A stretch of 64,000 nucleotides of DNA from Gammaproteobacteria bacterium (GCA_003599485.1 QZKM01000027.1:1-64000); one strand, 5' to 3'. Positions 18,289 to 31,104 are shown, counted from the stretch's first letter. The notes: generated by a model not told the origin, from the letters alone. Program-made: numbers and translations.

Positions 18289-19340
18289 GTCCCGGCCCTT
18301 TGATAAGGAAAGCGCAGCCGCACCCGGTAGCGCGGGGCATCTCCACCTTCTTCTTCGATCAACAATTCACCGCTCGAACCATAATAGCCCTGCAACCGCT
18401 CACGCAGATTTTCCACCGCCATGCGGTTGCCGCGTGTGTGGACGCGCCCCGGTACCGGCGCCAGCGGATTTTCTACGGTAATGCTTACCCTGCCCTGCCC
18501 GTATTCACCGCACACCGTGACGGCGCCGCCCTGCGGCAGCGGCTCGATGCCGTGATAGACGGCGTTTTCCAGCAGCGGTTGCAGGCTCAAGCGCGGCAGC
18601 AGGGCATCCTGCGGCACACCGTCCAGATTCCACTCCACCGTCAAGCGCTCCCCCAGGCGTAATTTTTCCATGCTCACATATTTATGCGCCAACTCCAGTT
18701 CCTCAGCCAGGGTCACGCGGTCACGCGCGTCGGACAGGCTGCCGCGGAACAAATCGGCCAGGTTCTCCACCGCGGTTTCGGCCAGCTCAGGGCGGCTACG
18801 TGTAAGGCTGGCGATGGTATTCATGCTGTTGAAGAAAAAATGCGGGCGCATACGCGATTGCAGGGCCTGGATGCGCGCTGCGGCCTCGGACTCGACATGG
18901 CTTTTCCACTGGTGCTGCACGTAAAAATAACGCAGCGCCAGCGCGCTCACGATGGCGCTCACGCCCAGATTGCGCAGCAGAAAATCTCCGTACCAGCCCG
19001 GAGGCAGGGTTACGCCGAGCAGGTCACTCTGCAACAGCCGGTAGGCCGCTTCACTCAGCAAGGCGGTCACCGCCAGCAATAACACATAACTCACCGCGGC
19101 GGCCTGGCTGTTGGAGAGTTTTTTGAGCCAGCGCCGCCCGATGCACAGCGCCGCGCCGCTCACCAGCGCCACCCACTGCACGAACAGCGAGATCACGCCG
19201 AGATCGCTCCAGCGGTCGGCGCTTTGCAGCGCGCCGAGGGCCAGCACCAGGGCCAGCAGTTCGGCCATCACCAGCAGGGTCAGTACCCGGCGCAGTCCGC
19301 AGAAGTCCGGCAGGAATAATTTATCACCGCCCGTATTCAT
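18285..19340 (-). CDS. algZ: Sensor histidine kinase AlgZ (FimS)
   Basis: A 351-residue membrane histidine kinase of the LytS-like His_kinase type. The ATG at 19340 follows GAGGAAGGAC. About four to five membrane helices cover residues 15-150, then the phospho-acceptor region RMRPHFFFNSMNTIASL and an HATPase domain with LQPLLENAVYHG and GNRMAVENLRERL. It is paired with algR and divergent from argH, so the 103-base gap holds promoters for both. Confidence 0.9.
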   Translation of the reverse strand: MNTGGDKLFLPDFCGLRRVLTLLVMAELLALVLALGALQSADRWSDLGVISLFVQWVALVSGAALCIGRRWLKKLSNSQAAAVSYVLLLAVTALLSEAAYRLLQSDLLGVTLPPGWYGDFLLRNLGVSAIVSALALRYFYVQHQWKSHVESEAAARIQALQSRMRPHFFFNSMNTIASLTRSRPELAETAVENLADLFRGSLSDARDRVTLAEELELAHKYVSMEKLRLGERLTVEWNLDGVPQDALLPRLSLQPLLENAVYHGIEPLPQGGAVTVCGEYGQGRVSITVENPLAPVPGRVHTRGNRMAVENLRERLQGYYGSSGELLIEEEGGDAPRYRVRLRFPYQRAGT

Positions 19341-19443
19341 GTCCTTCCTCGAATGGCGTTGACACCATAGCATAGCAAGCCGCCGGAAAAACAGTCCGCC
19401 AGCGTCGCCCTGTTCTGCGACATAGTCTATACTTATTAGCCTC

Positions 19444-20838
19444 ATGGCCGGAAAAATGAACAAGGACAAACCCTGGGCGGGCCGCTTCACGCAGCAGACC
19501 GACGCGCTGGTGGAGCGTTTTACCGCCTCCGTCGCCTTTGACCGCCGCCTGTACAAGCACGACATCCTGGGCTCCATCGCGCACGCGCGGATGCTGGCGC
19601 ACGTGGGCGTGTTGAGCGAGGCCGAATGCGCCGCCATCGTGGCCGGATTACAGGACATCGAGCACGATATTGAAACCGGCAAGTTTGACTGGTCGGTGGC
19701 GCTGGAAGACGTGCACATGAACATCGAGGCGCGTCTCATCGAGCGCATCGGCGAAGCGGGCAAGAAACTGCATACCGGGCGCTCGCGCAACGACCAGGTC
19801 GCCACCGATCTGCGCCTGTATCTGCGCGACGCGATAGACGCGATCCTCCAGCAAATAAAAGACCTGCAAACGGTGCTGCTCGACATCGCCGGGCGCGAGG
19901 CCGAGACCATCCTGCCCGGCTTCACCCACCTGCAAGTCGCGCAGCCTGTGACCTTCGGTCATCACATGCTGGCCTGGTTTGAGATGCTGGAGCGCGACCG
20001 CGCGCGCTTCAAGGACTGCCGCAAGCGCGTTAACGTCATGCCGCTCGGCGCGGCGGCGCTGGCCGGCGCCAGCTATCCGATAGACCGCGCCTATACAGCA
20101 GAACTGCTGGGCTTTGACGCGCCCGCGGAAAACTCGCTCGATGCGGTGAGCGACCGCGACTTCGCCGTCGAATTCACCGCGGCGGCGGCGCTGCTGATGA
20201 CGCATCTGTCGCGTTTTTCCGAAGAACTGATCTTGTGGTCCTCGGCGCAATTTGATTTCGTGGACCTGGGCGACGCCTTCTGCACCGGCTCCTCCATCAT
20301 GCCGCAGAAAAAAAACCCGGACGTGCCGGAGCTGGTGCGCGGCAAGAGCGGACGCGTCACCGGTCATCTCATGGCCTTGCTCACGCTCATGAAGGCGCAG
20401 CCGCTCGCCTACAACAAGGACAACCAGGAAGACAAGGAGCCGGTATTTGACACCGTGGACACGGTGCAGGATTCGCTGCGCGTGTACACCGCGATGCTGG
20501 GCGCGATGCAGCTTAAACGCGAGCGCATGTTGCACGCCGCCGCGAGCGGTTTTGCCACCGCCACCGACCTCGCCGACTATCTCACCAAAAATGGCGTGCC
20601 GTTCCGCGACGCGCATGAAATCGTAGGTAAGATCGTGCGTCACGCCATTGAAACCAGGCGTGAACTCACTGAGCTTACTCTCGATGAACTGCATGGTTTC
20701 TCTGCGGCCATAAAACAGGATGTATTTGACATCCTTGAACCGCAGGGATCAGTGGCGGCGCGCAATCACCTGGGCGGCACCGCACCCGCGCAAGTGCGGG
20801 CAGCCATTGCGCGCGCAAAAGAGCAGCTTGCACACTGA
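19444..20838 (+). CDS. argH: Argininosuccinate lyase
   Basis: ArgH splits argininosuccinate into arginine and fumarate. The 464-residue product has the fumarase/aspartase-superfamily signature [20 protein letters not shown] with the catalytic Ser loop, plus [15 protein letters not shown]. The N-terminus ([21 protein letters not shown]) is typical. It is divergent from algZ; argB is about 1 kb downstream on the other strand. Confidence 0.96.
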   Translation: MAGKMNKDKPWAGRFTQQTDALVERFTASVAFDRRLYKHDILGSIAHARMLAHVGVLSEAECAAIVAGLQDIEHDIETGKFDWSVALEDVHMNIEARLIERIGEAGKKLHTGRSRNDQVATDLRLYLRDAIDAILQQIKDLQTVLLDIAGREAETILPGFTHLQVAQPVTFGHHMLAWFEMLERDRARFKDCRKRVNVMPLGAAALAGASYPIDRAYTAELLGFDAPAENSLDAVSDRDFAVEFTAAAALLMTHLSRFSEELILWSSAQFDFVDLGDAFCTGSSIMPQKKNPDVPELVRGKSGRVTGHLMALLTLMKAQPLAYNKDNQEDKEPVFDTVDTVQDSLRVYTAMLGAMQLKRERMLHAAASGFATATDLADYLTKNGVPFRDAHEIVGKIVRHAIETRRELTELTLDELHGFSAAIKQDVFDILEPQGSVAARNHLGGTAPAQVRAAIARAKEQLAH

Positions 20839-20856
20839 GAACAGGGAGATACCGCA

Positions 20857-21486
20857 ATGAAGCGCCTGTCCGTGTTGCTGGCTCTAATTGCCCTGGGCAT
20901 GAGTTTATCCGCGCACGCCGGAAAACTGTATAAATGGGTGGACGAAAAAGGCCAGGTGCACTACGGCGACAGCATCCCGCCGGAATACGCGGAGCAGGGA
21001 CGCTCCGAACTGAACAAGCAGGGCATGACCGTCAAGAAGACGGACGCCGCGAAAACGCCGGAGCAATTGGCGGAGGAAGAACGGCAGCAGCAATTAAAGG
21101 CCGAGGAAAAGAAACGCGCCGAGGAGCAGGCAGCTTACGACCACACCCTGCTGCGCACTTATTTCAGCGAGGACGACATCCTGCGCTCGCGCGACCAGAA
21201 GCTGGCTGCGCTGGACATCACCCTCAGCATCATGCAGGGTAATCTCAGCATGGTCACCAGGCAACTCGCTGATCTCAACAAACGCGCCGAGGCGCTGCAA
21301 GGCGCGGGCAAGCCGCTGCCGGAAAAGCTGCAAAAAGACATCGGCGCGCTGGAGACCCGGCGGCAACAGTATCAGGACTTCATCCAGGCCAAACAGGCCG
21401 AGCAGGACAATATCAGGGAAAGGGCCGAGGCGGAGTTAAAACGCTATCGTGAAATCAGGGCCGGGCGGCAGACGGTGAAGCCTTAA
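20857..21486 (+). CDS. DUF4124 domain-containing periplasmic protein
   Basis: A 209-residue exported protein. A signal peptide (residues 1-21, cut after SAHA) is followed by the DUF4124 motif GKLYKWVDEKGQVHYGDSIP, then a long Lys/Glu/Gln-rich helical region likely to form a coiled coil (about residues 60-205). The function is unknown. The last four bases overlap the convergent small gene. Confidence 0.82.
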   Translation: MKRLSVLLALIALGMSLSAHAGKLYKWVDEKGQVHYGDSIPPEYAEQGRSELNKQGMTVKKTDAAKTPEQLAEEERQQQLKAEEKKRAEEQAAYDHTLLRTYFSEDDILRSRDQKLAALDITLSIMQGNLSMVTRQLADLNKRAEALQGAGKPLPEKLQKDIGALETRRQQYQDFIQAKQAEQDNIRERAEAELKRYREIRAGRQTVKP

Positions 21487-21764
21487 CCATTCCCGCGGCC
21501 GCCTTCCATCAGCTCAGCGGCGGCGACTTTTCCGCCTTCGTCCAGGCGCAGGCGAAACTGCCCCCAGCACGGCACGCGGCCGGCCTCGCAGCCTGAACCT
21601 TCCATTATCACTTCATCGAAGCGCACGTCGCATACCACCTCCTCGCCCCGTTGTTGCATGACGTCGAGCTTGAGGCTTTCCGGCGCGGGCCAGCCACCCT
21701 GCGTGCAGAGTTCGGCGAGGCGCGGCGTGCGCTGGAAGAATTCCGTCAATTCTGTTTTGTCCAC
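21483..21764 (-). CDS. Small protein of unknown function upstream of the DUF4124 3' end
   Basis: A 93-residue acidic soluble protein with no signal or membrane segment. Features visible are two central cysteines (GSGCEAGRVPCWGQFRLRLD) and an N-terminal helix (LTEFFQRTPRLAEL). It follows argB by five bases on the same strand, which suggests one transcript and supports it being real. I do not recognise a family. Confidence 0.6.
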   Translation of the reverse strand: MDKTELTEFFQRTPRLAELCTQGGWPAPESLKLDVMQQRGEEVVCDVRFDEVIMEGSGCEAGRVPCWGQFRLRLDEGGKVAAAELMEGGRGNG

Positions 21765-21769
21765 GGATA

Positions 21770-24044
<2,275 letters not shown>

Positions 24045-24057
24045 TCTTTTTATCTTG

Positions 24058-24513
24058 TCACTGTCTTCCCGAATGCCCGAATCCGCCCGCGCCGCGTTGA
24101 GTCTCGTTGAATTCACTCACCACTTCGAACTGCGCGCGCACTATGGGGAGCAGCACCATCTGCGCGATGCGCTCGCCGATCTCGATGGTGAACGGGGCCC
24201 GGCCGCGGTTCCAGCACGAAACAAAGACTTGACCCTGATAGTCCGAATCTATCAAGCCGACCAGATTGCCGAGCACGATGCCATGCTTGTGACCCAGGCC
24301 GGAGCGCGGCAGCAGCACCGCGGCCAGCGCGTGATCGGCGATGTGAATCGCCATGCCGGTGGGAATCAACTGCGTCTCGCCCGGCGCGAGGGTGAGCGGT
24401 TTATCGAGACAGGCGCGCAAATCCAGTCCGGCGGAGCCTTCCGTGGCGTAATGCGGCAAGGGAATCTCCCTGCCCAGACGCGGGTCGAGTATCTTAAGCT
24501 GGATTTTTTGCAT
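24058..24513 (-). CDS. dut: dUTP diphosphatase
   Basis: Dut hydrolyses dUTP to dUMP, keeping uracil out of DNA and feeding dTMP synthesis. The 151-residue product has the trimeric dUTPase motifs: [31 protein letters not shown] and a C-terminal Gly-rich arm ([12 protein letters not shown]). The ATG at 24513 overlaps the coaBC end by 20 bases. Confidence 0.96.
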   Translation of the reverse strand: MQKIQLKILDPRLGREIPLPHYATEGSAGLDLRACLDKPLTLAPGETQLIPTGMAIHIADHALAAVLLPRSGLGHKHGIVLGNLVGLIDSDYQGQVFVSCWNRGRAPFTIEIGERIAQMVLLPIVRAQFEVVSEFNETQRGAGGFGHSGRQ

Positions 24514-25702
24514 GAAACCGTTCAGCCACGACGCTGACGAGTTCGCGCGCCAGGCGCGGCTTGGGTGCGCGCGGCAGATGTTTGCGCCCGCCTTCCCAGA
24601 ACAGTTCGATCTCATTCTCATCGCCGTCAAATCCCGTGCCGGCGCGATCCACCCGGTTGGCCGCCACCATATCCAGTTTTTTGGCGCGCCGCTTGGCCTC
24701 GGCGTTCTGCTCCAGGTTTTCCGTCTCGGCGGCGAAGCCCACGGTGAACGGCGCGCGCGCCAGGGCGCTCACGCTCTCCAGAATATCGGCATTGCGCGTG
24801 AGCGCGAGATCAAGCTTTTCCCTGCCTTTCTTCATCTTCTGTTGCGCCGGTTCCAGCGCGCGGTAGTCCGCCACCGCCGCCGCCGCGATGAAGATATCGC
24901 TCTCCCCCGCGTGCGCCAGCACCGCCTGCCGCATCTCTTCGGCGCTCACCACGTCCACGCGCGCGACGCGTTCCGGCGTGGCGAGGCTCACCGGCCCGCT
25001 CACCAGGGTGACGCGCGCGCCGGCCTCGACGGCGGCCTCGGCGATGGCGTAGCCCATCTTGCCGGAACTGCGGTTGCTGATATAACGCACCGGGTCCAGC
25101 GCCTCGCGCGTGGGACCCGCGCTCACCAGCACGCGAGCGCCGCTCAATACGTTGCTCTCAAACAGTTGCGCGGCAAGCGCGGCAATATCCAGCGGCTCCA
25201 GCATGCGCCCCGGCCCGGTTTCGCCGCAGGCCTGTGAGCCTTCGGCGGGGCCGAACAGACGTATACCGCGCGTTTCCAAAATAGATTTATTCGCCTGGGT
25301 CGCCGCGTTGAGCCACATCTGCTGGTTCATGGCGGGCGCAAGCGCGATGGGCGCGGTGGTGGCCAAACACAAGGTGCTGAGCAGATCATCGGCGCGTCCG
25401 TGCGCCAGCCTGGCCATGAAATCGGCGCTCGCCGGCGCGACCAGCACCGCATCCGCCCAGCGCGCCAGCTCGATGTGCCCCATCGCCGCTTCGGCGTTGG
25501 CGTCGAACAGTTCCAGACGCACCGCGTGGCCGGACAGGGCCTGCAAGGTAAGCGGGGTAATGAACCCGGTGGCGCCGCGCGTCATCACCACGCGCACCCC
25601 GGCGCCCGCCTCGCGCAACCGGCGCGTGAGGTCGGCGCTCTTGTAGGCGGCGATGCCGCCCGTGACGCCGAGCAGAATGCGCTTGTTGGCCAAAGATTTC
25701 AT
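24494..25702 (-). CDS. coaBC: Bifunctional phosphopantothenoylcysteine decarboxylase/synthetase
   Basis: CoaBC adds cysteine to phosphopantothenate and decarboxylates the product for coenzyme A. The N-terminal flavoprotein half (about 1-190) has [16 protein letters not shown] and [11 protein letters not shown]. The C-terminal CoaB half has [20 protein letters not shown] and the AADYR region. Length 402 is normal. It diverges from radC and is followed by overlapping dut. Confidence 0.96.
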   Translation of the reverse strand: MKSLANKRILLGVTGGIAAYKSADLTRRLREAGAGVRVVMTRGATGFITPLTLQALSGHAVRLELFDANAEAAMGHIELARWADAVLVAPASADFMARLAHGRADDLLSTLCLATTAPIALAPAMNQQMWLNAATQANKSILETRGIRLFGPAEGSQACGETGPGRMLEPLDIAALAAQLFESNVLSGARVLVSAGPTREALDPVRYISNRSSGKMGYAIAEAAVEAGARVTLVSGPVSLATPERVARVDVVSAEEMRQAVLAHAGESDIFIAAAAVADYRALEPAQQKMKKGREKLDLALTRNADILESVSALARAPFTVGFAAETENLEQNAEAKRRAKKLDMVAANRVDRAGTGFDGDENEIELFWEGGRKHLPRAPKPRLARELVSVVAERFHAKNPA

Positions 25703-25789
25703 GGTAGGATAAATTTTACCCTAATCAAGCGCTTAACGGGGGAGCCAATTTCAGGTTCCGTCTACGGCAAGCCGCGAGGTAGAAAAATC

Positions 25790-26464
25790 ATGCCTATCAC
25801 CGACTGGCCCGCGGAGGAACGGCCGCGCGAGAAATTGCTCTCGCGCGGCCCCGCCGCGCTGTCCGATGCGGAGTTGCTCGCCATCTTCCTGCGCACCGGG
25901 ATGCGCGGCAAGAGCGCGGTGGACCTCGCGCGCGAACTGCTTACCCGCTTCGGCACGCTGCGTACTTTACTGGAGGCCGGGCGCGCAGACTTCTGCGAAT
26001 CGCCGGGCCTGGGTGACGCCAAGTACGCACAACTTCAGGCGGTGCTGGAGATGGCGCGCCGCCATTTGCTGGAGAAGCTCACGCGCGACAGTGCGCTGTC
26101 CAATGTGGAAGACACGCGCGCCTACCTCACCGCCTGCCTGCGCGCTTATCGGCACGAGGTGTTCGGATGTTTGTTTCTCGACAACCGGCACCGGGTGATC
26201 GCCTTCGAGGAGTTGTTTCGCGGCACGCTGGACGGCGCCAGCGTGCATCCGCGCGAGGTGGTGAAACGGGCGCTGGCGCACAACGCGGCGGCGCTCATCT
26301 TCGCGCACAACCACCCTTCCGGCGTATCCGAACCGAGCCGCGCCGACGAACAGATCACCCTGCGCCTGAAGGAGGCCCTGGCGCTGGTGGAGGTCCGCGT
26401 GCTGGATCACTTCATCATCGGCGATGGGCGCGCCGTATCCCTCGCCGAGCGCGGCATGCTGTAA
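25790..26464 (+). CDS. radC: RadC family JAMM protein
   Basis: A 224-residue RadC: N-terminal UPF0758/HhH region ([29 protein letters not shown]) and a C-terminal JAB1/MPN-type domain with the metal motif [14 protein letters not shown]. The role of chromosomal RadC is unsettled; it is not required for repair in Escherichia coli as once thought. The ATG at 25790 has GAGGT upstream. It is in its usual place between coaBC and rpmB. Confidence 0.94.
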   Translation: MPITDWPAEERPREKLLSRGPAALSDAELLAIFLRTGMRGKSAVDLARELLTRFGTLRTLLEAGRADFCESPGLGDAKYAQLQAVLEMARRHLLEKLTRDSALSNVEDTRAYLTACLRAYRHEVFGCLFLDNRHRVIAFEELFRGTLDGASVHPREVVKRALAHNAAALIFAHNHPSGVSEPSRADEQITLRLKEALALVEVRVLDHFIIGDGRAVSLAERGML

Positions 26465-26538
26465 GGCTGCACACCTTGTGACAGCCAGGGTTTTTTACTA
26501 TAATGGGGGGCTAAATCACGCTTTCAGGGATTTTCGTC

Positions 26539-26775
26539 ATGTCCAGAGTATGCCAAGTAACCGGTAAGCGCCCCATGGCGGGCCATAACGTGTCGCACGC
26601 CAACAACAAGACCAAGCGCCGCTTCCTGCCCAACCTGCGCAGCCACCGTTTCTGGGTGGAGAGCGAAAAGCGCTTCGTGCGCCTGCGCGTCACCACCCGC
26701 GGCATGCGCACCATAGACAAGCTCGGCATCGAGCAGGTGCTCGCCGACATGCGCGCCCGCGGCGAGCAGGTCTAG
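26539..26775 (+). CDS. rpmB: 50S ribosomal protein L28
   Basis: Ribosomal protein L28, 78 residues, with the typical start [20 protein letters not shown] and the block [21 protein letters not shown]. It forms an operon with rpmG eleven bases downstream. The conserved CxxTG N-terminus has a single Cys, so this is the zinc-free form. Confidence 0.97.
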   Translation: MSRVCQVTGKRPMAGHNVSHANNKTKRRFLPNLRSHRFWVESEKRFVRLRVTTRGMRTIDKLGIEQVLADMRARGEQV

Positions 26776-26786
26776 GAGACTAAATC

Positions 26787-26942
26787 ATGCGTGAAAAAAT
26801 CAAGATGGTCTCCAGCGCCGACACCGGCCACTACTACACCACCATGAAGAACAAGCGCAACACGCCGGACAAGCTGGAGCGCAAGAAATTCGATCCGGTG
26901 GTGCGCAAGCACGTGATCTACAAGGAGTCCAAGATCAAGTAG
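26787..26942 (+). CDS. rpmG: 50S ribosomal protein L33
   Basis: Ribosomal protein L33, 51 residues, read from the ATG at 26787 to the TAG at 26940-26942. The sequence begins [19 protein letters not shown] and ends in Lys-rich [11 protein letters not shown]. It lacks the CxxC pairs of zinc-binding L33. A GGAG ribosome site lies before the ATG. It closes the rpmB-rpmG operon. Confidence 0.97.
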   Translation: MREKIKMVSSADTGHYYTTMKNKRNTPDKLERKKFDPVVRKHVIYKESKIK

Positions 26943-27008
26943 TCCGCGTTGCACCCTCTCCCCGGCCCCCCTGGCAGGGGGAGGGGATTTGGAAATAGGT
27001 ACCACAAT

Positions 27009-27036
27009 AAAAAACCCGCCAATGGCGGGTTTTTTA
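27009..27036. terminator. Bidirectional rho-independent terminator between rpmG and the desaturase
   Basis: AAAAAACCCGCC-aat-GGCGGGTTTTTT is a perfect stem with T-runs on both strands. It can end the rpmB-rpmG message and the convergent desaturase message (stop at 27059). A CCCTCTCCCC...GGGGGAGGGG intergenic repeat lies just before it at about 26953-26991. Confidence 0.9.
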
Positions 27037-27058
27037 TTGTCCGGTGTGAAGGCCGGGG

Positions 27059-28234
27059 TCAGGCCGGTTGCAACGAATAGCCGCGCAGCCTTCCTGCGAA
27101 CTCCTGCAAGGCCTTGATGCCGCTCGCCTCGGCCTGTTTGCACCACTCCTGCAGGGCGTGCAGCAGATGCTCGTGGGTGGCGGCGGAACGCTGCCAAATC
27201 TGCTGCAGGCGCTGCTTGTATTCATACACCGTATGCAGCGCCTGGCTGTGGCTCAGGGCATGGGCCAGCGTGTGTTTCGCGTCCTCGTTCAGAAGCGACT
27301 CCTCGCGCTTGAGCAGGATGCGCGTGCGCTTGAGCATCAGGCGCTTGGCGCCCTCCGCCAGGCGCAGCTCTTCTTCATGCACGCGCTCCAGCACGTGTTC
27401 CGCGTAGTGCGCCATCACGCGCAGGCGGTGCGCCACCACGGCCTTGACCGTGTCCATATCCAGCCCCGTCTTGTGCGCCACGATGTGCGGCTCCATGGCC
27501 ACTTTCTTCACCCGCGCCAATCCCATGATTTCCATGGTGCGGATGTACAGCCAGCCGATGTCGAATTCCCACCACTTGGAGGAAAGCTTGGCCGAACTGC
27601 CGAAGGCGTGGTGGTTGTTGTGCAACTCCTCGCCGCCGATGAGTATGCCCCACGGCACGATATTCCTCGATGCGTCCGCGCACTCATAGTTGCGGTAACC
27701 CCACCAGTGGCCGATGCCGTTGATGACGCCCGCGGCGAAAAGCGGTATCCAGGCCATTTGCACCGCCCAGATGGTGAGGCCGGCCGCGCCGAACAGCACC
27801 AGATCAATAACCAGCATCAGGCGTATGCCCCATGCAGTGTAGGGCACGTAGAAATTGCGCTCCAGCCAGTCGTCCGGGGTGTTGTGGCCGTAGTTGTCCA
27901 GGGTATCCTGATTTTTCGCCTCGGCGCGGTAAAGTTCAGTACCAGTCCACAATACTTTTTTGATGCCCGCGACCTGGGGGCTGTGAGGGTCGTCCGGGGT
28001 CTCCACCTTGGCGTGATGCTTGCGGTGTATCGCCACCCACTCCTTGGTGACCATGCCCGTGGTCAGCCAGAGCCAGAAGCGGAAGAAGTGGCTGGGGATG
28101 GGATGCAGGTCCAGGCCGCGATGGGTCTGGTGACGGTGCAGATAAATGGTCACGCCGGCGATGGTGATGTGGGTAAGAATCAGCGCCGCCGCGACATAGC
28201 CCCAGAAGGAGAGATTTAATAAACCGTCAATCAT
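27059..28234 (-). CDS. Acyl-CoA/acyl-lipid delta-9 fatty acid desaturase
   Basis: A 391-residue membrane di-iron desaturase that introduces a double bond into saturated acyl chains using O2. The three histidine boxes are HRHQTHR, HRKHH and ELHNNHHAFG. Hydrophobic helices flank them. The last roughly 130 residues form a charged, helical tail longer than in many bacterial desaturases. The need for oxygen implies an aerobic or facultative organism. It lies downstream of pyrE but has its own promoter-like region. Confidence 0.9.
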   Translation of the reverse strand: MIDGLLNLSFWGYVAAALILTHITIAGVTIYLHRHQTHRGLDLHPIPSHFFRFWLWLTTGMVTKEWVAIHRKHHAKVETPDDPHSPQVAGIKKVLWTGTELYRAEAKNQDTLDNYGHNTPDDWLERNFYVPYTAWGIRLMLVIDLVLFGAAGLTIWAVQMAWIPLFAAGVINGIGHWWGYRNYECADASRNIVPWGILIGGEELHNNHHAFGSSAKLSSKWWEFDIGWLYIRTMEIMGLARVKKVAMEPHIVAHKTGLDMDTVKAVVAHRLRVMAHYAEHVLERVHEEELRLAEGAKRLMLKRTRILLKREESLLNEDAKHTLAHALSHSQALHTVYEYKQRLQQIWQRSAATHEHLLHALQEWCKQAEASGIKALQEFAGRLRGYSLQPA

Positions 28235-28253
28235 GGATACCTCACATTAATGA

Positions 28254-28268
28254 ATATCACGTTGATAT
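28254..28268 (-). promoter_or_regulatory. Operator-like palindrome before the desaturase
   Basis: ATATCA-cgt-TGATAT is a perfect six-base inverted repeat just upstream of the desaturase ATG. Further upstream on the minus strand, TTGATT, 17 bases and TATTTT form a possible promoter (about 28340-28370). The remaining pyrE-desaturase gap shows no gene. A fatty-acid-responsive repressor site is possible but not shown. Confidence 0.4.
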
Positions 28269-28440
28269 ATGGCCCCTACTATAGTGGAATCAAGCCCGCC
28301 CGTCTATCAGCGGGGGCGCGAAACTTTACCCCAGCCTGTACAAAATAGTGCAAGATGCCTGCCAAATCAAGGTAATTGACCAGTTTTAGCGTATTTTTCA
28401 GCGGAATTTGTCCTTGCTGGCCTGGTCCCGCTGCCACAAC

Positions 28441-29085
28441 TCACAGAACGCCGTAACGCGCGCGGTAGGCGCGTATGGCTTCAAGATGGGGCTGCACCTC
28501 CGGCTTTTGCGCCGCATAACTCAGCAGCGTGTCGAGCTTGACGATACTCAACACCGGCATCGCGTAATTCCGCTGCACCTCCTGCACCGCGGACAAATCG
28601 CCTTTCCCACGCTCCTGCCGGTCCAGCGCGATCAATACGCCCGCGGGCTCAGCGCCCGTCTGCCGGATGATCTGCACCGACTCGGCGACCGAGGCGCCCG
28701 CGCTGATCACGTCGTCCACGATCAGCACCCGCCCCGCGAGCGGCGCGCCGACGATCACCCCGCCCTCACCGTGGCGCTTCACCTCCTTGCGGTTGAAGGC
28801 ATAAGGCGCGTCGCGCCCGTGGTGATCGGCGAGCGCGATGCCGAGCGCCGCCACCAGCGGGATGCCCTTATAGGCCGGGCCGAACAGCATGTCGTAGGCC
28901 ACGCCGGAGTCCACCAGCGCGCTGGCGTAATAGCGCCCCAGGCGGGCGAGGCTCGCGCCGCTGTTGAACAGGCCGCTGTTGAAGAAATACGGGCTCACCC
29001 GCCCTGATTTAAGCGTGAACTCGCCGAATCTGAGCACGCCGATGCGCAAAGTGAAATCAAGAAATTCGCGTTGGTAGTCTTGCAT
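28441..29085 (-). CDS. pyrE: Orotate phosphoribosyltransferase
   Basis: PyrE transfers phosphoribosyl from PRPP to orotate in pyrimidine synthesis. The 214-residue product has the PRPP-binding motif [17 protein letters not shown] and the substrate region [15 protein letters not shown]. It lies eleven bases downstream of the chromate transporter gene on the same strand. Confidence 0.96.
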   Translation of the reverse strand: MQDYQREFLDFTLRIGVLRFGEFTLKSGRVSPYFFNSGLFNSGASLARLGRYYASALVDSGVAYDMLFGPAYKGIPLVAALGIALADHHGRDAPYAFNRKEVKRHGEGGVIVGAPLAGRVLIVDDVISAGASVAESVQIIRQTGAEPAGVLIALDRQERGKGDLSAVQEVQRNYAMPVLSIVKLDTLLSYAAQKPEVQPHLEAIRAYRARYGVL

Positions 29086-29096
29086 GATTGCAATTG

Positions 29097-30440
29097 TCAG
29101 ATGATCAAGGCGTGCAGTATACCCAATATGGCGCAGGCGGCGAGCACCGGAATAACGCCCGCGTTAAAACGCGCAAGCGCGAGGAAGGCGGCGATGCTCA
29201 CCAGCACCGGAAACACATCGAGGCCCGCGGCATAACCCTGCGGCCAGAACACGTTATAGGCAAAAAACAGCGCGAGATTGAGAATCACGCCCACCACGGC
29301 GGCGGTGATGGCGGAAAGCGGCGCGGTGAACTTGAGCGCGTGGCGCGTGGCCTCGACCAGCGGCGCGCCCACCAGGATGAACAGGAATGAGGGCAGGAAG
29401 GTAAACCAGGTCGCCACCAGTCCGCCCGCAAGACCCGCGAGCGCCAGGGCATCCGGGCCGAACACCTGCTTGGTCCAGGCGCCGACGAATCCCACATAGG
29501 TGACTACCATGATGAGCGGCCCCGGCGTGGTCTCGCCGAGCGCGAGGCCGTCCATCATCTGCCCAGTGCTGAGCCACTGGTAATGCTCCACCGCGCCCTG
29601 ATGCACGTACGGCAACACCGCGTAGGCCCCGCCGAAGGTGAGCAGCGCCACCTTGGTGAAAAACCAGCCCATTTGCGTGAGCGCGCCGTCCCAGCCGTAA
29701 CGGCCATAGAGCAGCGCCATCATGGCGATCCAAAGCGCCGCCCCCGCCGCGGCAAAACTCAGCGCATGCGCGAGCCTGAAACGCGCGTGTTCCGGCGGCG
29801 CCGTGTGATCGTCAATCAACGCCTGGCTGTGGCCCGCACCGGGCGCGCCATGCTGATTGGCGGAAGAAAACAGCGCGGGGCGGAATCGTCCGGCGAGATA
29901 GCCTGCGAGACCCGCGCCTGCGATGATGTAGGGAAACGGAACGTTGAACACAAAAATGGCCGCGAACGCCCCCGCGGCCACCGCCCACAGCAGGGCATTC
30001 TTGAGCGCGCGCCTGCCGATGCGATACGCGGCGAACAACACGATGGCCGTAACGGCCGGCTTGATTCCGTAAAAAATCCCCGCCACCAGCGGCACACCGC
30101 CAAATACCAGATACACCCAGGTCAGGCCGAGCAGCACGAACAGCGACGGCAGGATAAACAGCACGCCCGCCAGGATGCCGCCCCTGACGCCGTGCAGCAG
30201 CCAGCCGATATAGGTCGCAAGCTGCTGCGCCTCCGGGCCGGGCAGCATCATGCAATAATTGAGCGCGTGCAAAAAGCGCCGCTCCGAAATCCAGCGCCGC
30301 CGCTCCACCAGCTCCTCATGCATCAGGCTGATTTGCGCCACCGGCCCGCCGAAGCTGATGCAGCCGAGCTTCAACCAATACAGCAGCGCTGTTTTGAGTG
30401 AAACGTGTGAAAGGGTATGCGTTGCACGAGTGGCGGTTAT
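29097..30440 (-). CDS. chrA: Chromate transporter ChrA (long, two-domain); start uncertain
   Basis: An integral membrane protein of the CHR family, which exports chromate. Two homologous halves are visible: [22 protein letters not shown] early, and [20 protein letters not shown] in the second half, each with several membrane helices. The first usual start codon (TTG at 30374) falls inside the family-conserved block; residues [10 protein letters not shown] just upstream also fit the family. The frame is open upstream to the toxin stop, with an ATA at 30440 seven bases after GGGAG as the best-placed initiator. The safe minimum is 29097-30374. Confidence 0.8.
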   Translation of the reverse strand: MTATRATHTLSHVSLKTALLYWLKLGCISFGGPVAQISLMHEELVERRRWISERRFLHALNYCMMLPGPEAQQLATYIGWLLHGVRGGILAGVLFILPSLFVLLGLTWVYLVFGGVPLVAGIFYGIKPAVTAIVLFAAYRIGRRALKNALLWAVAAGAFAAIFVFNVPFPYIIAGAGLAGYLAGRFRPALFSSANQHGAPGAGHSQALIDDHTAPPEHARFRLAHALSFAAAGAALWIAMMALLYGRYGWDGALTQMGWFFTKVALLTFGGAYAVLPYVHQGAVEHYQWLSTGQMMDGLALGETTPGPLIMVVTYVGFVGAWTKQVFGPDALALAGLAGGLVATWFTFLPSFLFILVGAPLVEATRHALKFTAPLSAITAAVVGVILNLALFFAYNVFWPQGYAAGLDVFPVLVSIAAFLALARFNAGVIPVLAACAILGILHALII

Positions 30441-30462
30441 GGGCTGTCTCCCGAAAAATCGC

Positions 30463-30873
30463 TCAGACCCAACTGATTTTTACGGCATTCTCTATCTGTT
30501 TAAACTCCTTGTCACCCGTGACCAAGTCTGCTTTATGTTCCTTGGCCAACGCCGCGGCGAAACAATCAGCAAAGGACATACGATTATTGGCTTTGAATGT
30601 TCCAGCGACACGCGCCAACTGCCAGTCGGCGTCCACAAATTCGATGCCAAGCAGTCTCAGCCCGTCTACTGCCTTGTCCGCTTCGGTTTCGGATACCTCT
30701 CGCGCGAGGATGTACCAAACCTCTCCGGCGTTTACGACCGACATGAGCAGCGGTATGCCATGCTCATGGGCATCGCCGATCATATCTGCCACTTTCTGGC
30801 CCGAGCTTTCGTCCTCCAGATAGGCCAGCACCGCCCATGAGTCGAGGACCAGCGCCTTGGGTTTGCGTGACAC
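30463..30873 (-). CDS. PIN-domain toxin (VapC-like), partner of AbrB-type antitoxin
   Basis: A 136-residue PIN ribonuclease toxin. Acidic residues are Asp11 (LVLDSWAVLAYLED), Glu51 (NAGEVWY), Asp103 (MSFADCFAAALA) and Asp121 (LVTGDKEF), so it should be catalytically competent. The stop codon of the antitoxin directly abuts its ATG. The DSWAVLAYLE subgroup commonly pairs with AbrB/MazE-like antitoxins, as here. Confidence 0.9.
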   Translation of the reverse strand: MSRKPKALVLDSWAVLAYLEDESSGQKVADMIGDAHEHGIPLLMSVVNAGEVWYILAREVSETEADKAVDGLRLLGIEFVDADWQLARVAGTFKANNRMSFADCFAAALAKEHKADLVTGDKEFKQIENAVKISWV

Positions 30874-31104
30874 TTACAATTCCTTCTCGCGCTTTTTTTC
30901 CGCCGCCAGCGCCTTGAGCAGCCCCTTGCCCTTGTATTTTCCCCGCATGCTCTGGATATACTCATGGGTAATCGGGGTGAGAACAATCTTGTGCGTCTGC
31001 TCGTCCACGTCAATCTGGATTCTTGTCCCTTCCTTCATTCCAAGCCTTCTCCGCACTTTTGACGGGATCACGATCTGCCCCTTGACGGTCAGGTAGGTTT
31101 CCAT
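30874..31104 (-). CDS. AbrB/MazE-family antitoxin
   Basis: A 76-residue antitoxin with a swapped-hairpin AbrB DNA-binding domain (TYLTVKGQIVIPSKVRRRLGMKEGTRIQI) and a Lys-rich C-terminal tail that would bind the PIN toxin. The ATG at 31104 is preferred because GAGGG lies eight bases upstream; an ATG at 31128 would add eight residues. It leads the toxin gene and probably represses the promoter upstream. Confidence 0.85.
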   Translation of the reverse strand: METYLTVKGQIVIPSKVRRRLGMKEGTRIQIDVDEQTHKIVLTPITHEYIQSMRGKYKGKGLLKALAAEKKREKEL

